NCBI RefSeq assembly: GCF_000012945.1
Contig: NC_007511.1
Span: 1,426,001 to 1,490,000, forward strand
Reading direction: 5' to 3'
Length of the DNA stretch: 64,000 nucleotides
Source of the DNA: Burkholderia lata
GTDB taxonomy: Bacteria; Pseudomonadota; Gammaproteobacteria; Burkholderiales; Burkholderiaceae
Numbering within the stretch: position 1 is the first letter of the stretch; each line of letters begins with the position of its first letter. The notes beneath the pieces are model-generated. The model saw only the letters and a program-made list of their open reading frames with translations, made no database searches and was not told the origin of the DNA. Of this stretch, positions 32,327 through 41,451 are shown piece after piece. A program made the position numbers and the translations under genes.

Positions 32327-34570
32327 TCACGGCTTGCGCGCGGCCGCCTTCGCGAATGCGCCGCGCACCTCGAAGCTGATCGTATCGGCCACATTGCCGC
32401 GCGCATCGACGAGTTCGAGCCGGTGCCGGCCCGGCCACGGCATCCATGCGATGCGATCGGCATGCCCGATCACCTTGTCGTCGAGCCGCCACGCGAATTT
32501 CGTCGCGCGCCCGGCCGAGCGCTCGAACCAGATTCGCTGGTTCTTCGGCGGAATGTCCGGGTCGATCGCGAAGATCGTGCCGTCGGTCGGCGTACCGATC
32601 GTCAGCGGCGCGCGTGCGCCGTCCTTGCCCGGCGTGACGGGGGCGGCGAGCCGGATCGTGTCGACCGCCGTTCCCGCGATGAACCACTCGTTGCGTGACG
32701 GTTCGATATCGCGTTCGAACGTGATGCGGCGCGTCTCCACACCGGCCGGCGCGCGCGGCGCGCGGCTCGGCTGGTCGCGGTGCAGGTAGCCGACGACGGC
32801 CGACCACACGGGCGACGCGCCCGTGACGCCCGACACGTCCCACATCGGCGAGCCGTCCGCATTGCCGACCCACACGCCGACCGTATAGCGCGACGTGAAG
32901 CCGACGGTCCAGTTGTCGCGCATATCCTTGCTCGTACCGGTCTTGACCGCCGAGAAGAAGCGCGTCGCGAGTGGATTGTCGAAGCCGAACGTGCGCACGC
33001 GCGCGTTGTTGTCGGAGAGGATGTCGGTCACGACGAAGCTGGCTGCCTCGCTGAACACGCGCGTGCCGTCGGCCGCGCGGGCGGGCGAGGCGGTCGACGC
33101 GCCGGACGCCGGTGCCGGCGCGGGCAGGTCGATGGCCTTGCGGGCAACGCCGCCGTTCGCGAGCGCGCGATACGCATTGGTCAGCGACAGCAGCGTGACG
33201 TCCGCGCTGCCGAGCGCGAGGCTGAAGCCGTAATAGTCGCCTTCCTGCGCGAGCGGCAGGCCGAGCGCGGTCAGCGTGCGCGCGAAGCGGTGCGGCGTGA
33301 CGAGCACGAGCGTGCGCACGGCCGGCACGTTCAGCGAGCCGCCGAGCGCGCTGCGCACGCTCACCCAGCCCTTGAAATCCTTGTCGTAGTTCTGAGGAAT
33401 GTACAGGCCGCCGCCGGCGGCGAGGTTGATCGGCGCATCGTCGAGCAGCGACGCGGCCGTCAGGCGCTTCTCGTCGATCGCCTGCGCATACAGGAACGGC
33501 TTGAGCGTCGAGCCGGCCTGGCGCGGCGCGAGCACGGCATCGACGTCGCGCGCGCTCGACAGCGCGCCGGACGAGCCGACCCACGCGCGAATCTCGCCGG
33601 TCGCGTTGTCGATCACGACGACCGCGCCGTCCTGCACGTTGCGCCGGTGTGCCGGCGCGTTGAGTTCGGTCAGCGCGCGCACCAGCGTGTCGCGCGCGAA
33701 GCGCTGCAGCGGCGCATCGAGCGTCGTGCGCACCTGCGCGCCGGCCGTTGGCCGCACCTCGGCCGCGATGCGTCGTGCGAAGTGCGGGGCGAGGGCGGCG
33801 CCGTCGTCGCGCGCGGCGCTGGCCGGACGCGCGATGACGAGCTGCACGTAACCGTCGAGCGACGCGCAGGCCTGCTCGGCATGCATGTCGCGCAGGATCC
33901 GGCACGCGCGCTCGGCGACTTTCGCGGGCGTGGCATTGGGCGCGCGCACGAGCGCGGCCGCGATCGCGGCTTCGCGGGCGTCGAGGCCCGACGGCGCCTT
34001 GCCGAACAGCACTTGCGACAGCGCGGCGAGGCCGATCGTCTCGCCGCGGAACGGCACGAGGTTCAGGTACGCCTCGAGCACCTGGTCCTTGCGCCAGCCG
34101 CGTTCGAGCAGCAGCGCGTTGACCGCCTGCGTCGCCTTTTGCGGCAGCGAGCGCTGGCCCGACCGGCGCGGCGAATCGCTGAGCAGCCCGGCGAGCTGCA
34201 TCGTGACGGTCGACGCGCCGCGCGTGCGCTCGTTCCACAGGTTGCCCCACGCGGCGCCGGCGATGCCGCGCCAGTCGACGCCGCTGTGTTCATAAAAGCG
34301 CTTGTCTTCCGACACGACGATCGCCTCGCGAAACGCGGGCGACACGTCGGCAAGCGACACCCAGTCGCCGCGCCGTTCGGTGAGGTCGACGCGCGTGCGC
34401 TGCAGCGGCGTGCCGTCGCGCGCGAGCAGCACCCAGTCGGAGCTGCGCCAGTTGCGGCGCACTTCGTCGTAGCTCGGCAGCGCATGCGCGACGAGCGGCG
34501 CCGCCAGCACGATGGCCACGAATACGCGGCCGGCGAAACGCGCCGGCCGCGGCAATGCCAGATCGATCAT
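32327..34570 (-). CDS. pbpC: Penicillin-binding protein 1C
   Basis: A 747-residue bifunctional peptidoglycan synthase of the PBP1C class. A signal anchor (residues 12-30) precedes the GT51 glycosyltransferase domain with its catalytic Glu88 (VVSEDKRFYEHSG) and RGASTVTMQLAGLL. The transpeptidase domain has S354 in GSTLKPF and KTGTSKDMRDNW. A C-terminal BiPBP_C domain follows. The start is the ATG at 34570; a TTG directly before it is an alternative. It lies seven to ten bases after the alpha-2-macroglobulin gene, so the two are one operon, as in other Proteobacteria. Confidence 0.95.
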   Translation of the reverse strand: MIDLALPRPARFAGRVFVAIVLAAPLVAHALPSYDEVRRNWRSSDWVLLARDGTPLQRTRVDLTERRGDWVSLADVSPAFREAIVVSEDKRFYEHSGVDWRGIAGAAWGNLWNERTRGASTVTMQLAGLLSDSPRRSGQRSLPQKATQAVNALLLERGWRKDQVLEAYLNLVPFRGETIGLAALSQVLFGKAPSGLDAREAAIAAALVRAPNATPAKVAERACRILRDMHAEQACASLDGYVQLVIARPASAARDDGAALAPHFARRIAAEVRPTAGAQVRTTLDAPLQRFARDTLVRALTELNAPAHRRNVQDGAVVVIDNATGEIRAWVGSSGALSSARDVDAVLAPRQAGSTLKPFLYAQAIDEKRLTAASLLDDAPINLAAGGGLYIPQNYDKDFKGWVSVRSALGGSLNVPAVRTLVLVTPHRFARTLTALGLPLAQEGDYYGFSLALGSADVTLLSLTNAYRALANGGVARKAIDLPAPAPASGASTASPARAADGTRVFSEAASFVVTDILSDNNARVRTFGFDNPLATRFFSAVKTGTSKDMRDNWTVGFTSRYTVGVWVGNADGSPMWDVSGVTGASPVWSAVVGYLHRDQPSRAPRAPAGVETRRITFERDIEPSRNEWFIAGTAVDTIRLAAPVTPGKDGARAPLTIGTPTDGTIFAIDPDIPPKNQRIWFERSAGRATKFAWRLDDKVIGHADRIAWMPWPGRHRLELVDARGNVADTISFEVRGAFAKAAARKP

Positions 34571-34580
34571 CAAGGTCTCG

Positions 34581-37500
34581 TTACTTGCCCGCTTCGGCCG
34601 GCTTCACGGTCATCGGCGGGTTCGGCCACAGGCCATACACGGACGGCGCGTACAGCGCCTCGACACGCGTCGGCGGCAGCCCGAACGTGCCGACGTTGTT
34701 CAGCCGCACCGTGTACTCGACCGAGAATTTGCCCTTCGGCAGATAGTCGTAGTACGCGCGGTAGCCGTCGAAGTCGCGCTCGATGAACGCCGGCCATGCG
34801 CCGTCCGGCGTCTTCTCGCCCTGCGTCGCGGCTTCGGAGTCGCGGCCGAGGCCCGAACCGAGGATCGTCGAACCGGCCGGAACCGGATCATTGACGACGA
34901 CCCACGTCATGTCGCTCTGCGCATCGATGTCGAGATGCACGCGCACGACATCGCCGCGCGTCAGCACGCCCTTGACGGCGGGCGATACGGGCGTGACGGT
35001 CTTCGTGATCCGGTAGCCGGCTGCGAACGGCGAACGCAGCGGCACCGCCGCGAGGCTTTCGATCGTGGCCCACGGGCGGCCCGTGCCGTCCTGCGTGACG
35101 GACAGCGTGGTCGGCGCCTGCGATGTGCGCGGCCACGGCAGCATCACGCTGCGGGCCGCGGCGGCGCGGGTAGCCGGGGTGGCCGACGCCGGCGTGTCGA
35201 CGGATGCGGGTGCCGGTGCCAGTGCCGCTCCCTGCGACCACGAGATCGTGCGCTCGTCGCCGCCGAGCGCGACCTTCGTCGCGCCGGCAACCGGCGTGCT
35301 CTCGTAGGTGCGCGAGAAGCGCTCGACCGCGAGCAGGCCGAGCGCGTTCGACGTCGTGGTCTGCCATGCGCCCTGGCGCTGCAAGGCGAGGAGGCCGGCC
35401 GTCACGCGCGGCATCTCGTCCTTCCATGCCGGGTCGCCCGCGAATTCCAGCGCGAGACGTGCCGCGTTGGTCTCGTTGCTGGTCATCAGCCACCACAGGT
35501 CGTCGTCGCGCGCGGTCGAGAACACGAGCTGCGTGCCCTGGTACGTGAGGCGCGCCCGCAGGATCTGTTCGACCTGCGCGCGTTTCTCGTCGCGTTGCGG
35601 GATGTCCTTCACGCGCGTCAGGATCGCGTGATAGTCGATCACCGCCGACGTCGGCCACTGGTTCGGCGCGATCTCGATCGAGCCGAGCATGCGGCCCTGC
35701 GCGGCGCCGTAGCGCGACAGCGCCTCGATGGCGGCGAGCTTGCGCAGGTCGCGATCCTGGCGCGGCGCCCACGTGTTGCGCTCGAGGCGGCCGTCGACGA
35801 AGCGCGCGAGCCCGGCCTCGAGCTGCGTGCGCAGGTCTTCCGGCAGCGCGAAGCGCGGGTCGAGACGGCTTGCCTCGTCGGACACCACGAGCAGGTACGA
35901 CGACAGCGTCGCGCTGCCGGCATGCGAATCGTCGGACGACGGCGGGAAGTAGCTCGCGAGCCCGTCGCTGTCGAGATAGACGGGCATGCGGGCGATCAGC
36001 GCCTGCCATTGCGCGGGATCGCGCAGGCCGATCGCGCGCGACGTCTGCTGTTCGAGGCAGCGGTACGGATACCGCTCGAACCAGCGCTTCACGCCGGGCA
36101 GGCCATCGGCAAGCTTCGACTGCAGCGACACGGCGATGCCGCCGCGCGGCAGGCCTTGCGCGTTGTTCGCGGCGCCGGCCGGTGAGGCGATCGGCACCGT
36201 CAGCGTGCCGTCGACTTGCGCGAGCGTCGCCTGCTGTACCGTGACCGGCAGCGCGGGCACGACCTTCTGCGCGACCGCCAGCGCGTCGGATGCGCGCTTG
36301 CCGCCTTGCTCGGCCGCTTCGATGCGCCAGTTCAGCGCACCAGCCGCGTCGAGCGCCTGCTCGGGCACGGTGATCGTCCACGCGACTTCGGTCGCCGCAT
36401 TCGCTGCAAGCGAAACGGTTTGCGGTGCAACGTCGAGGCCCGTCACGCGCGGCGTCACGACAACCTGCATCGCGCGGTCGGTCGTGTTGCGCAGCGTGAC
36501 CTGTGCGCGGAACGCGTCGCCTTCGCGCACGAGCGGCGGCAGGCCGGAGATCAGCTGCAGATCCTGCGTGCTGCGGATCGACGTGCTGCCGGTGCCGAAA
36601 CGGTCGGCGCCGACTGCCGCGATCGCGACGATCCGGAAGCGCGTGAGCGCGTCGTTCAGCGGCACTTCGACGGTCGCGCTGCCGTTCGCATCCAGCGTCA
36701 CGCGCGGATTCCACAGCAGCAGCGTGTCGAACAGCTCGCGCGTCGGCGCGCTGCCGCCACCGCCGCCGGCCGGCACGGCCTTGCGGCCGAAGTGGCGGCG
36801 GCCCACGATTTCCATCTGCGCGGTGGCCGTCTCGACGCCGTACGCGCGTCGCCGCAGCATCGCGTCGAGCAGGTCCCAGCTGTTGTTCGGCATCAGTTCG
36901 AGCAGCGCCTCGTCGACGGCCGCGACCGCGATCTGCGTGCCGGCCGGCGCGGGCTGGCCGTTCGGCAGCGTGACCTTCACGTGCGCCTGTGCCTTGCTGC
37001 GCACCGTGTAGCGCGTCGCGTCGGTCGTCACGGTCACGCCGAGACGGTGCACGCCCGTACCGACCTTGATTTCGCCGAGCCCATAGCGGAACGCGGGTTT
37101 CGACAGGTCGACGAACGCGGTCGGCGCTTCATAGTGACGGCCTTCGCGCCAGAACGCGCGCGCCCATTCGACCGGTGCCTTCCAGCCCCACGTGAAGAAC
37201 GAGTACCACGGCACTTCGCGAATCCGGCCGCGCAGCGCGAGCACCGACACGTAGACGTTCGGCCCCCACGATTCGCCGACCTTCAGGTCGACCGTCGGAT
37301 TCTTGCCGTTCAGCTCGACGATGTGCGTTTCCATCACGCCGCCGCGTTCGACCGCGACCAGCGCGGTTGCGTAGCGGAACGGCATGCGCACCTGGAAGCG
37401 GGCGGTTTCGCCGGGTTCGTACGAGGTTTTCTCCGGGATCACGTCGATCCGGTCGGTGTTGTCGCCGCCGAACCAGAGTTCGTCTTCGCGCGTGACCCAC

Positions 37501-40500
37501 ACCGACGTCGCGGCATTCGACGTGCGGCCGTCGCCGTCCTTGGCCACCGCGATCAGCTGCACGTTGCCGGCCTGTTCGAGCGTCGCGTCGCAGGCCATGC
37601 GGCCCTTGTCGTCGGTCTTGCCTGAGCAAAGCACGCCGAGGTCGCGCGTGTCGCTCTTGTTGTCGTACGCATAGAAGCCGCCGACCATCCGCTTGCGCGA
37701 CGACGTCGTGATGTGCGCAACGCCCTTGATCTCGATCGGCACGGATGCACGCGGCTTGCCTTGCAGGTCGACCGCCAGTGCCTGCACCGGCACGCGCTGG
37801 CCGACCGATACCCAGCGGCCTGCCTTGATGCCGGCCACCACCGCGGCCGGCCACAGGATCGTGTCGCCGCGAATCGTCTGCACTTCGCCGTTCGGGTCGG
37901 CGAACGTCGCTTCGAGCGCGATGCGCTTCGGCGCGTCGACGTCGGGCAGGCCCTTGAGCGTGACCGAGCCCGCACCGTTGCGGTCGAGCGTCAGCGGCAG
38001 CTTGTCGGCGATCAGCTTCGTCGCGTCGGGATCGTTGTTCGACGCCGATGCGTTGTCGCCGTCCTGCGAATCGTCGTCGGCATTGCCGTCGCTCGCTTCG
38101 GGACGATACGGCGTGAAGCTGAAATCCTCGAAGCGATCCGCGAACGGCGGCGAGGCCCACTTCATCAGCGCCGACACCTGCACGGGCAGGTTCGATGCGC
38201 CGCCACCCGACACGTAGTCGATCTGCACCGCGAGCGGCGCTTCCTTCACGGCGACGAGCGGGCTCTTCTGCGCGTCGCGCGCGCCGATCGACCCCTTCAG
38301 CACCGGCAGGCGGAATGCCTCGACGCGGAAGCTGCCGCTGTAATAGGTGGCGGTCGGTGCGTCTTCCGGGCCGCCTTCGAGCTCGACACTGTATTCGCCG
38401 AGCTTCGCGGCGGCCGGCAGCGTGAACTGCGTGTCCGCGCTGTGGTCGACTGCCCACGTGAGCGGCAGCTTGTACGTCTGGCCGGTGCCGAGATGGCGGA
38501 TCGTCACGCGCGTCGGGTATTGCGACGGGAACGCGAGGCTCTGCAGCGTCTCGGCACGGATGAAATGCTTCATCGATACGGTTTCGCCCGCGCGCAGCAA
38601 CGTGCGGTCGAAGACCGTATGCGCGCGCACGGTCCGCGCGCTATCGGTGTCGGTCGGCACGTTGAAGCGCCACGATTCGATTCCGCGGTTCCAGCCCGAG
38701 CTGACGAACGCCATGTCGGGGCCCGTCTTCGGATCGTTCACGCGGGCCGACACGAAGTAGTCGTCGAAGCGTTGCTCCGAATCGGACGAACTGCAGGCGC
38801 GTTTCGATTCGAACGCGCCGTCGATCTTGAGCAAGCCCTGTGCATCGGTCTTGCCGGACGCGATCTCGTCGCCGTTGCAGTCCGACACGCGGATCTGCGC
38901 GTTCGGCACGGGCTTGCCCTTGTCGAGCGTCGTGACCCACACGAGGTTGTTTTCGCGGCCCTGTTTCAGGTGCACGGCGAGGTTGGTGACGAGCACCGTG
39001 GTGCGCACGTACATGCTCGACGGCTTCGCGAGCAGCGAGCGGCCGAGCGCGGGCGACGCGAGTTCGAGCACGTAGAAGCCAGGCTTGTCGATCGGCACGC
39101 CGACGACTTCGAACGGGCGCAGCGCCTTCGGGTCCGCCTTCGGCAGCGTCAGCGCCTGCACGCCGGGCTGGCCCTTGAGCAGCGTCAGCGAGCGCACGTC
39201 GATGCGGCGATCCTTCGGCGCGGGCGCTTTTTCGCCGGCCTCGCGCGGCACGTACACGGGATGCTGGCCTTTGCGTTCGAGCAGGCCGGGAATCTGGCTG
39301 TCGATCGAGCCGGCCGTCATCGACCAGTTGTCGAAGCGGTCGACCGTGCGCATCCACTGACGAATCGCGGTGTCGTCGTCGACCTTCAGGTTCGAGAATT
39401 GCGCGCCCTGGGTGTTGAGGCCGTCGATATGCAGGTCGGCTTCGACGTTGCGCAGCGTGACGGGCACGAGCGCGGGCGAATCGGGTTCCGCGAAGCGCTC
39501 GACGATCCCGAAGGTGCCCGACGAGAATTTCGCGAGCGGCGGCATCGGCGCGGTGCGCGTCGCGAGCGGGAACAGGTCGGCGTTGGACAGCGAGCGGTCG
39601 GTCACGTCGCGCAGGCCCGACGGCAATTCGATCGTCAGGCCGGCCTGTTCGGGCAGCGGCGGGTTGAACGTGACGGTGGTGACTTCCTCGCTCTTGTCGT
39701 CGGCCGCGAAGGTCGGCGCGAGCGTTCCGTCAGGGCCGCGCAGCTTGATCGCCTCGGCGTTCTTGCGCGAGATCGGCGCGTTGAACGACAGCGTGAGCGG
39801 GCGCAGCGGCGTGCAGGGCGCCTTCGCGTTCTCGCGTTCGCACGAGAAGCTCGCGGCGAACGGGGCGCGCACGGTGAAATCGAAGCGTCGTTCCGTTTCG
39901 TTCGGGATCCCGCTCGGGCTCGTGACGCCCTTGCCGTACACGAGCTGCATCTTTGCGCTGGCCGGCAGCGCCTGCGCGCACGAAAGCGTCAGCACGCGCG
40001 CGGCATCCTTCTTCAGACCGAAGTGATCGAGCAGGGCGTTGCGCGCATCGTCGTCGGCGGCCGTGACGGGAATGCGGTTGCCGATGCCGGCTGCTTCGCA
40101 CCAGATGTTTGCGAGCGCCGAACGCGGTTCGGCCGGGCCGTTCAGCTTCAGCACGAACATCTGCCGTTCCTCGATCTCGCGCGAGCCGGGGCGCACGTTC
40201 ACCGGGAACGGGCCGCCCGTCTGGAACGTGAAGCGGCGCGGGCCGCTGGCCGCATTGCCGGCGACCGAGCGCAACGTGTCGTTGAGCGCAACCGAGCAGC
40301 GCACGCCGGGCGGCAGGTCGTTTTCGAAATCGTAAACCCAGGTCTTGTCGTCGAGCCAGTGACCCTGGCCGCGCGCGGCCGTGGAGTCGTTGCAGGTGAC
40401 GCGCGCGGGATTCGGCGCGGAGGCCGAGCCGAATGCGACCATCGGTTCGTCGAACTTGACGACGCTCTGCCGGACTTCGGTGACGGTGCCTTGCGGCGAT

Positions 40501-40640
40501 ACGCTCACCGTGCGCGCCGCGCCCGCATGCAGCGACAGTGCCGTGGCGCCGCCGAGCGCTGCGACGGCGCCGATGCGCCAGAGCAGCCGGGTGGTGTGGT
40601 TGGTTCGCGTTGCTTTGTTCTGTTTGTCGTGCTGCTTCAT
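34581..40640 (-). CDS. Bacterial alpha-2-macroglobulin with thioester motif
   Basis: A 2019-residue periplasmic protein of the YfhM type, longer than E. coli YfhM (about 1650). An N-terminal hydrophobic segment (about residues 17-40) serves as signal or anchor, but no lipobox cysteine is present. Many macroglobulin (MG) beta-sandwich domains follow. The thioester motif CLEQ is at residues 1528-1531 (RYPYRCLEQQTSRAIG), within the alpha/alpha toroid thioester domain. The protein should trap host or competitor proteases through a bait region and the reactive thioester, protecting the wall near PBP1C, with which it is cotranscribed. The internal acidic linker (DDDSQDGDNASASNNDPD) is unusual. Confidence 0.93.
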   Translation of the reverse strand: MKQHDKQNKATRTNHTTRLLWRIGAVAALGGATALSLHAGAARTVSVSPQGTVTEVRQSVVKFDEPMVAFGSASAPNPARVTCNDSTAARGQGHWLDDKTWVYDFENDLPPGVRCSVALNDTLRSVAGNAASGPRRFTFQTGGPFPVNVRPGSREIEERQMFVLKLNGPAEPRSALANIWCEAAGIGNRIPVTAADDDARNALLDHFGLKKDAARVLTLSCAQALPASAKMQLVYGKGVTSPSGIPNETERRFDFTVRAPFAASFSCERENAKAPCTPLRPLTLSFNAPISRKNAEAIKLRGPDGTLAPTFAADDKSEEVTTVTFNPPLPEQAGLTIELPSGLRDVTDRSLSNADLFPLATRTAPMPPLAKFSSGTFGIVERFAEPDSPALVPVTLRNVEADLHIDGLNTQGAQFSNLKVDDDTAIRQWMRTVDRFDNWSMTAGSIDSQIPGLLERKGQHPVYVPREAGEKAPAPKDRRIDVRSLTLLKGQPGVQALTLPKADPKALRPFEVVGVPIDKPGFYVLELASPALGRSLLAKPSSMYVRTTVLVTNLAVHLKQGRENNLVWVTTLDKGKPVPNAQIRVSDCNGDEIASGKTDAQGLLKIDGAFESKRACSSSDSEQRFDDYFVSARVNDPKTGPDMAFVSSGWNRGIESWRFNVPTDTDSARTVRAHTVFDRTLLRAGETVSMKHFIRAETLQSLAFPSQYPTRVTIRHLGTGQTYKLPLTWAVDHSADTQFTLPAAAKLGEYSVELEGGPEDAPTATYYSGSFRVEAFRLPVLKGSIGARDAQKSPLVAVKEAPLAVQIDYVSGGGASNLPVQVSALMKWASPPFADRFEDFSFTPYRPEASDGNADDDSQDGDNASASNNDPDATKLIADKLPLTLDRNGAGSVTLKGLPDVDAPKRIALEATFADPNGEVQTIRGDTILWPAAVVAGIKAGRWVSVGQRVPVQALAVDLQGKPRASVPIEIKGVAHITTSSRKRMVGGFYAYDNKSDTRDLGVLCSGKTDDKGRMACDATLEQAGNVQLIAVAKDGDGRTSNAATSVWVTREDELWFGGDNTDRIDVIPEKTSYEPGETARFQVRMPFRYATALVAVERGGVMETHIVELNGKNPTVDLKVGESWGPNVYVSVLALRGRIREVPWYSFFTWGWKAPVEWARAFWREGRHYEAPTAFVDLSKPAFRYGLGEIKVGTGVHRLGVTVTTDATRYTVRSKAQAHVKVTLPNGQPAPAGTQIAVAAVDEALLELMPNNSWDLLDAMLRRRAYGVETATAQMEIVGRRHFGRKAVPAGGGGGSAPTRELFDTLLLWNPRVTLDANGSATVEVPLNDALTRFRIVAIAAVGADRFGTGSTSIRSTQDLQLISGLPPLVREGDAFRAQVTLRNTTDRAMQVVVTPRVTGLDVAPQTVSLAANAATEVAWTITVPEQALDAAGALNWRIEAAEQGGKRASDALAVAQKVVPALPVTVQQATLAQVDGTLTVPIASPAGAANNAQGLPRGGIAVSLQSKLADGLPGVKRWFERYPYRCLEQQTSRAIGLRDPAQWQALIARMPVYLDSDGLASYFPPSSDDSHAGSATLSSYLLVVSDEASRLDPRFALPEDLRTQLEAGLARFVDGRLERNTWAPRQDRDLRKLAAIEALSRYGAAQGRMLGSIEIAPNQWPTSAVIDYHAILTRVKDIPQRDEKRAQVEQILRARLTYQGTQLVFSTARDDDLWWLMTSNETNAARLALEFAGDPAWKDEMPRVTAGLLALQRQGAWQTTTSNALGLLAVERFSRTYESTPVAGATKVALGGDERTISWSQGAALAPAPASVDTPASATPATRAAAARSVMLPWPRTSQAPTTLSVTQDGTGRPWATIESLAAVPLRSPFAAGYRITKTVTPVSPAVKGVLTRGDVVRVHLDIDAQSDMTWVVVNDPVPAGSTILGSGLGRDSEAATQGEKTPDGAWPAFIERDFDGYRAYYDYLPKGKFSVEYTVRLNNVGTFGLPPTRVEALYAPSVYGLWPNPPMTVKPAEAGK

Positions 40641-40944
40641 CGCTCGATTGCCCTCGGAGGGAAGCTTTCTGTTTGATTGCACGCGATTCTAACCGACCGA
40701 CATGCGCGCGCATCGCACCGCACAGTGTGTCGTCGACGTGCGACACTGGTGTGCGTGCCGCAGATTTGTCGCGTCAACGACACAAAAATGCAGCGAAATG
40801 TCGATTGTCTCGGATTGCGGAACATTTAATGGACTATAAAAAGATTGTTCGATCCGATTTGTGCGCGTACATTTCAGGTCCGCGCCAATGTTTGAGAAAT
40901 ATCAAGCGTGGTTTTCCCGAATCCGGTGTTCGAGAGAAGGAAAC
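40641..40944. promoter_or_regulatory. Divergent promoter region with repeated TGTCG half-sites
   Basis: It separates the alpha-2-macroglobulin and glucose dehydrogenase operons. Five copies of TGTCG or its complement CGACA occur at 40728, 40741, 40767, 40778 and 40799. They include two inverted pairs with 8- and 6-bp spacers. Downstream the DNA turns AT-rich (40821-40850), where the glucose dehydrogenase promoter is likely. The cognate regulator is unknown. Confidence 0.5.
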
Positions 40945-41451
40945 ATGCACAACGACAACACTCCCCACTCGCGTCGCACTGGCGACGCAGCCGTAACAGG
41001 CATCACACGGCGTCAATGGCTGCAGGGCGCACTGGCGCTGACGGCGGCGGGCCTCACGGGCTCGCTGGCGTTGCGGGCCCTGGCCGACGATCCCGGCACC
41101 GCGCCGCTCGATACGTTCATGACGCTCTCCGAAGCATTGACAGGCAAGAAGGGGTTGAGCCGCGTGCTCGGCCAGCGCTTCCTGCAGGCCTTGCAGAAGG
41201 GCTCGTTCAAGACGGCCGACAGCCTGCCGCAACTCGCCGGCGCACTCGCGTCCGGTTCGCTGAATCCCGATCAGGAAGCACTCGCGCTGAAGATTCTTGA
41301 AGCGTGGTATCTCGGCATCGTCGACAACGTCGTGATTACCTACGAAGAAGCATTAATGTTCAGCGTCGTATCCGATACGCTCGTGATCCCGTCGTATTGC
41401 CCCAACAAACCCGGCTTCTGGGCCGAAAAACCGATCGAGAGGCAAGCCTGA
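40945..41451 (+). CDS. FAD-dependent glucose dehydrogenase, gamma (small/Tat) subunit
   Basis: A 168-residue small subunit, the size I recall for the B. cepacia FAD-glucose dehydrogenase gamma chain. It carries a twin-arginine signal (TRRQWLQGALALTAAGL) and acts as a hitch-hiker chaperone that carries the folded alpha subunit to the periplasm; the alpha chain has no signal of its own. The start at 40945 has AGAAGGA upstream. Its stop overlaps the alpha-subunit start by one base (TGATG), indicating coupled translation. The domain belongs to the gluconate 2-dehydrogenase subunit 3 / sorbitol dehydrogenase small-subunit family. Confidence 0.95.
   Translation: MHNDNTPHSRRTGDAAVTGITRRQWLQGALALTAAGLTGSLALRALADDPGTAPLDTFMTLSEALTGKKGLSRVLGQRFLQALQKGSFKTADSLPQLAGALASGSLNPDQEALALKILEAWYLGIVDNVVITYEEALMFSVVSDTLVIPSYCPNKPGFWAEKPIERQA

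Noticed and set aside
37713..40676. Long plus-strand open frame opposite the alpha-2-macroglobulin gene
   Set aside because: No recognisable domain and arginine-rich; the minus strand encodes the thioester protein without interruption.
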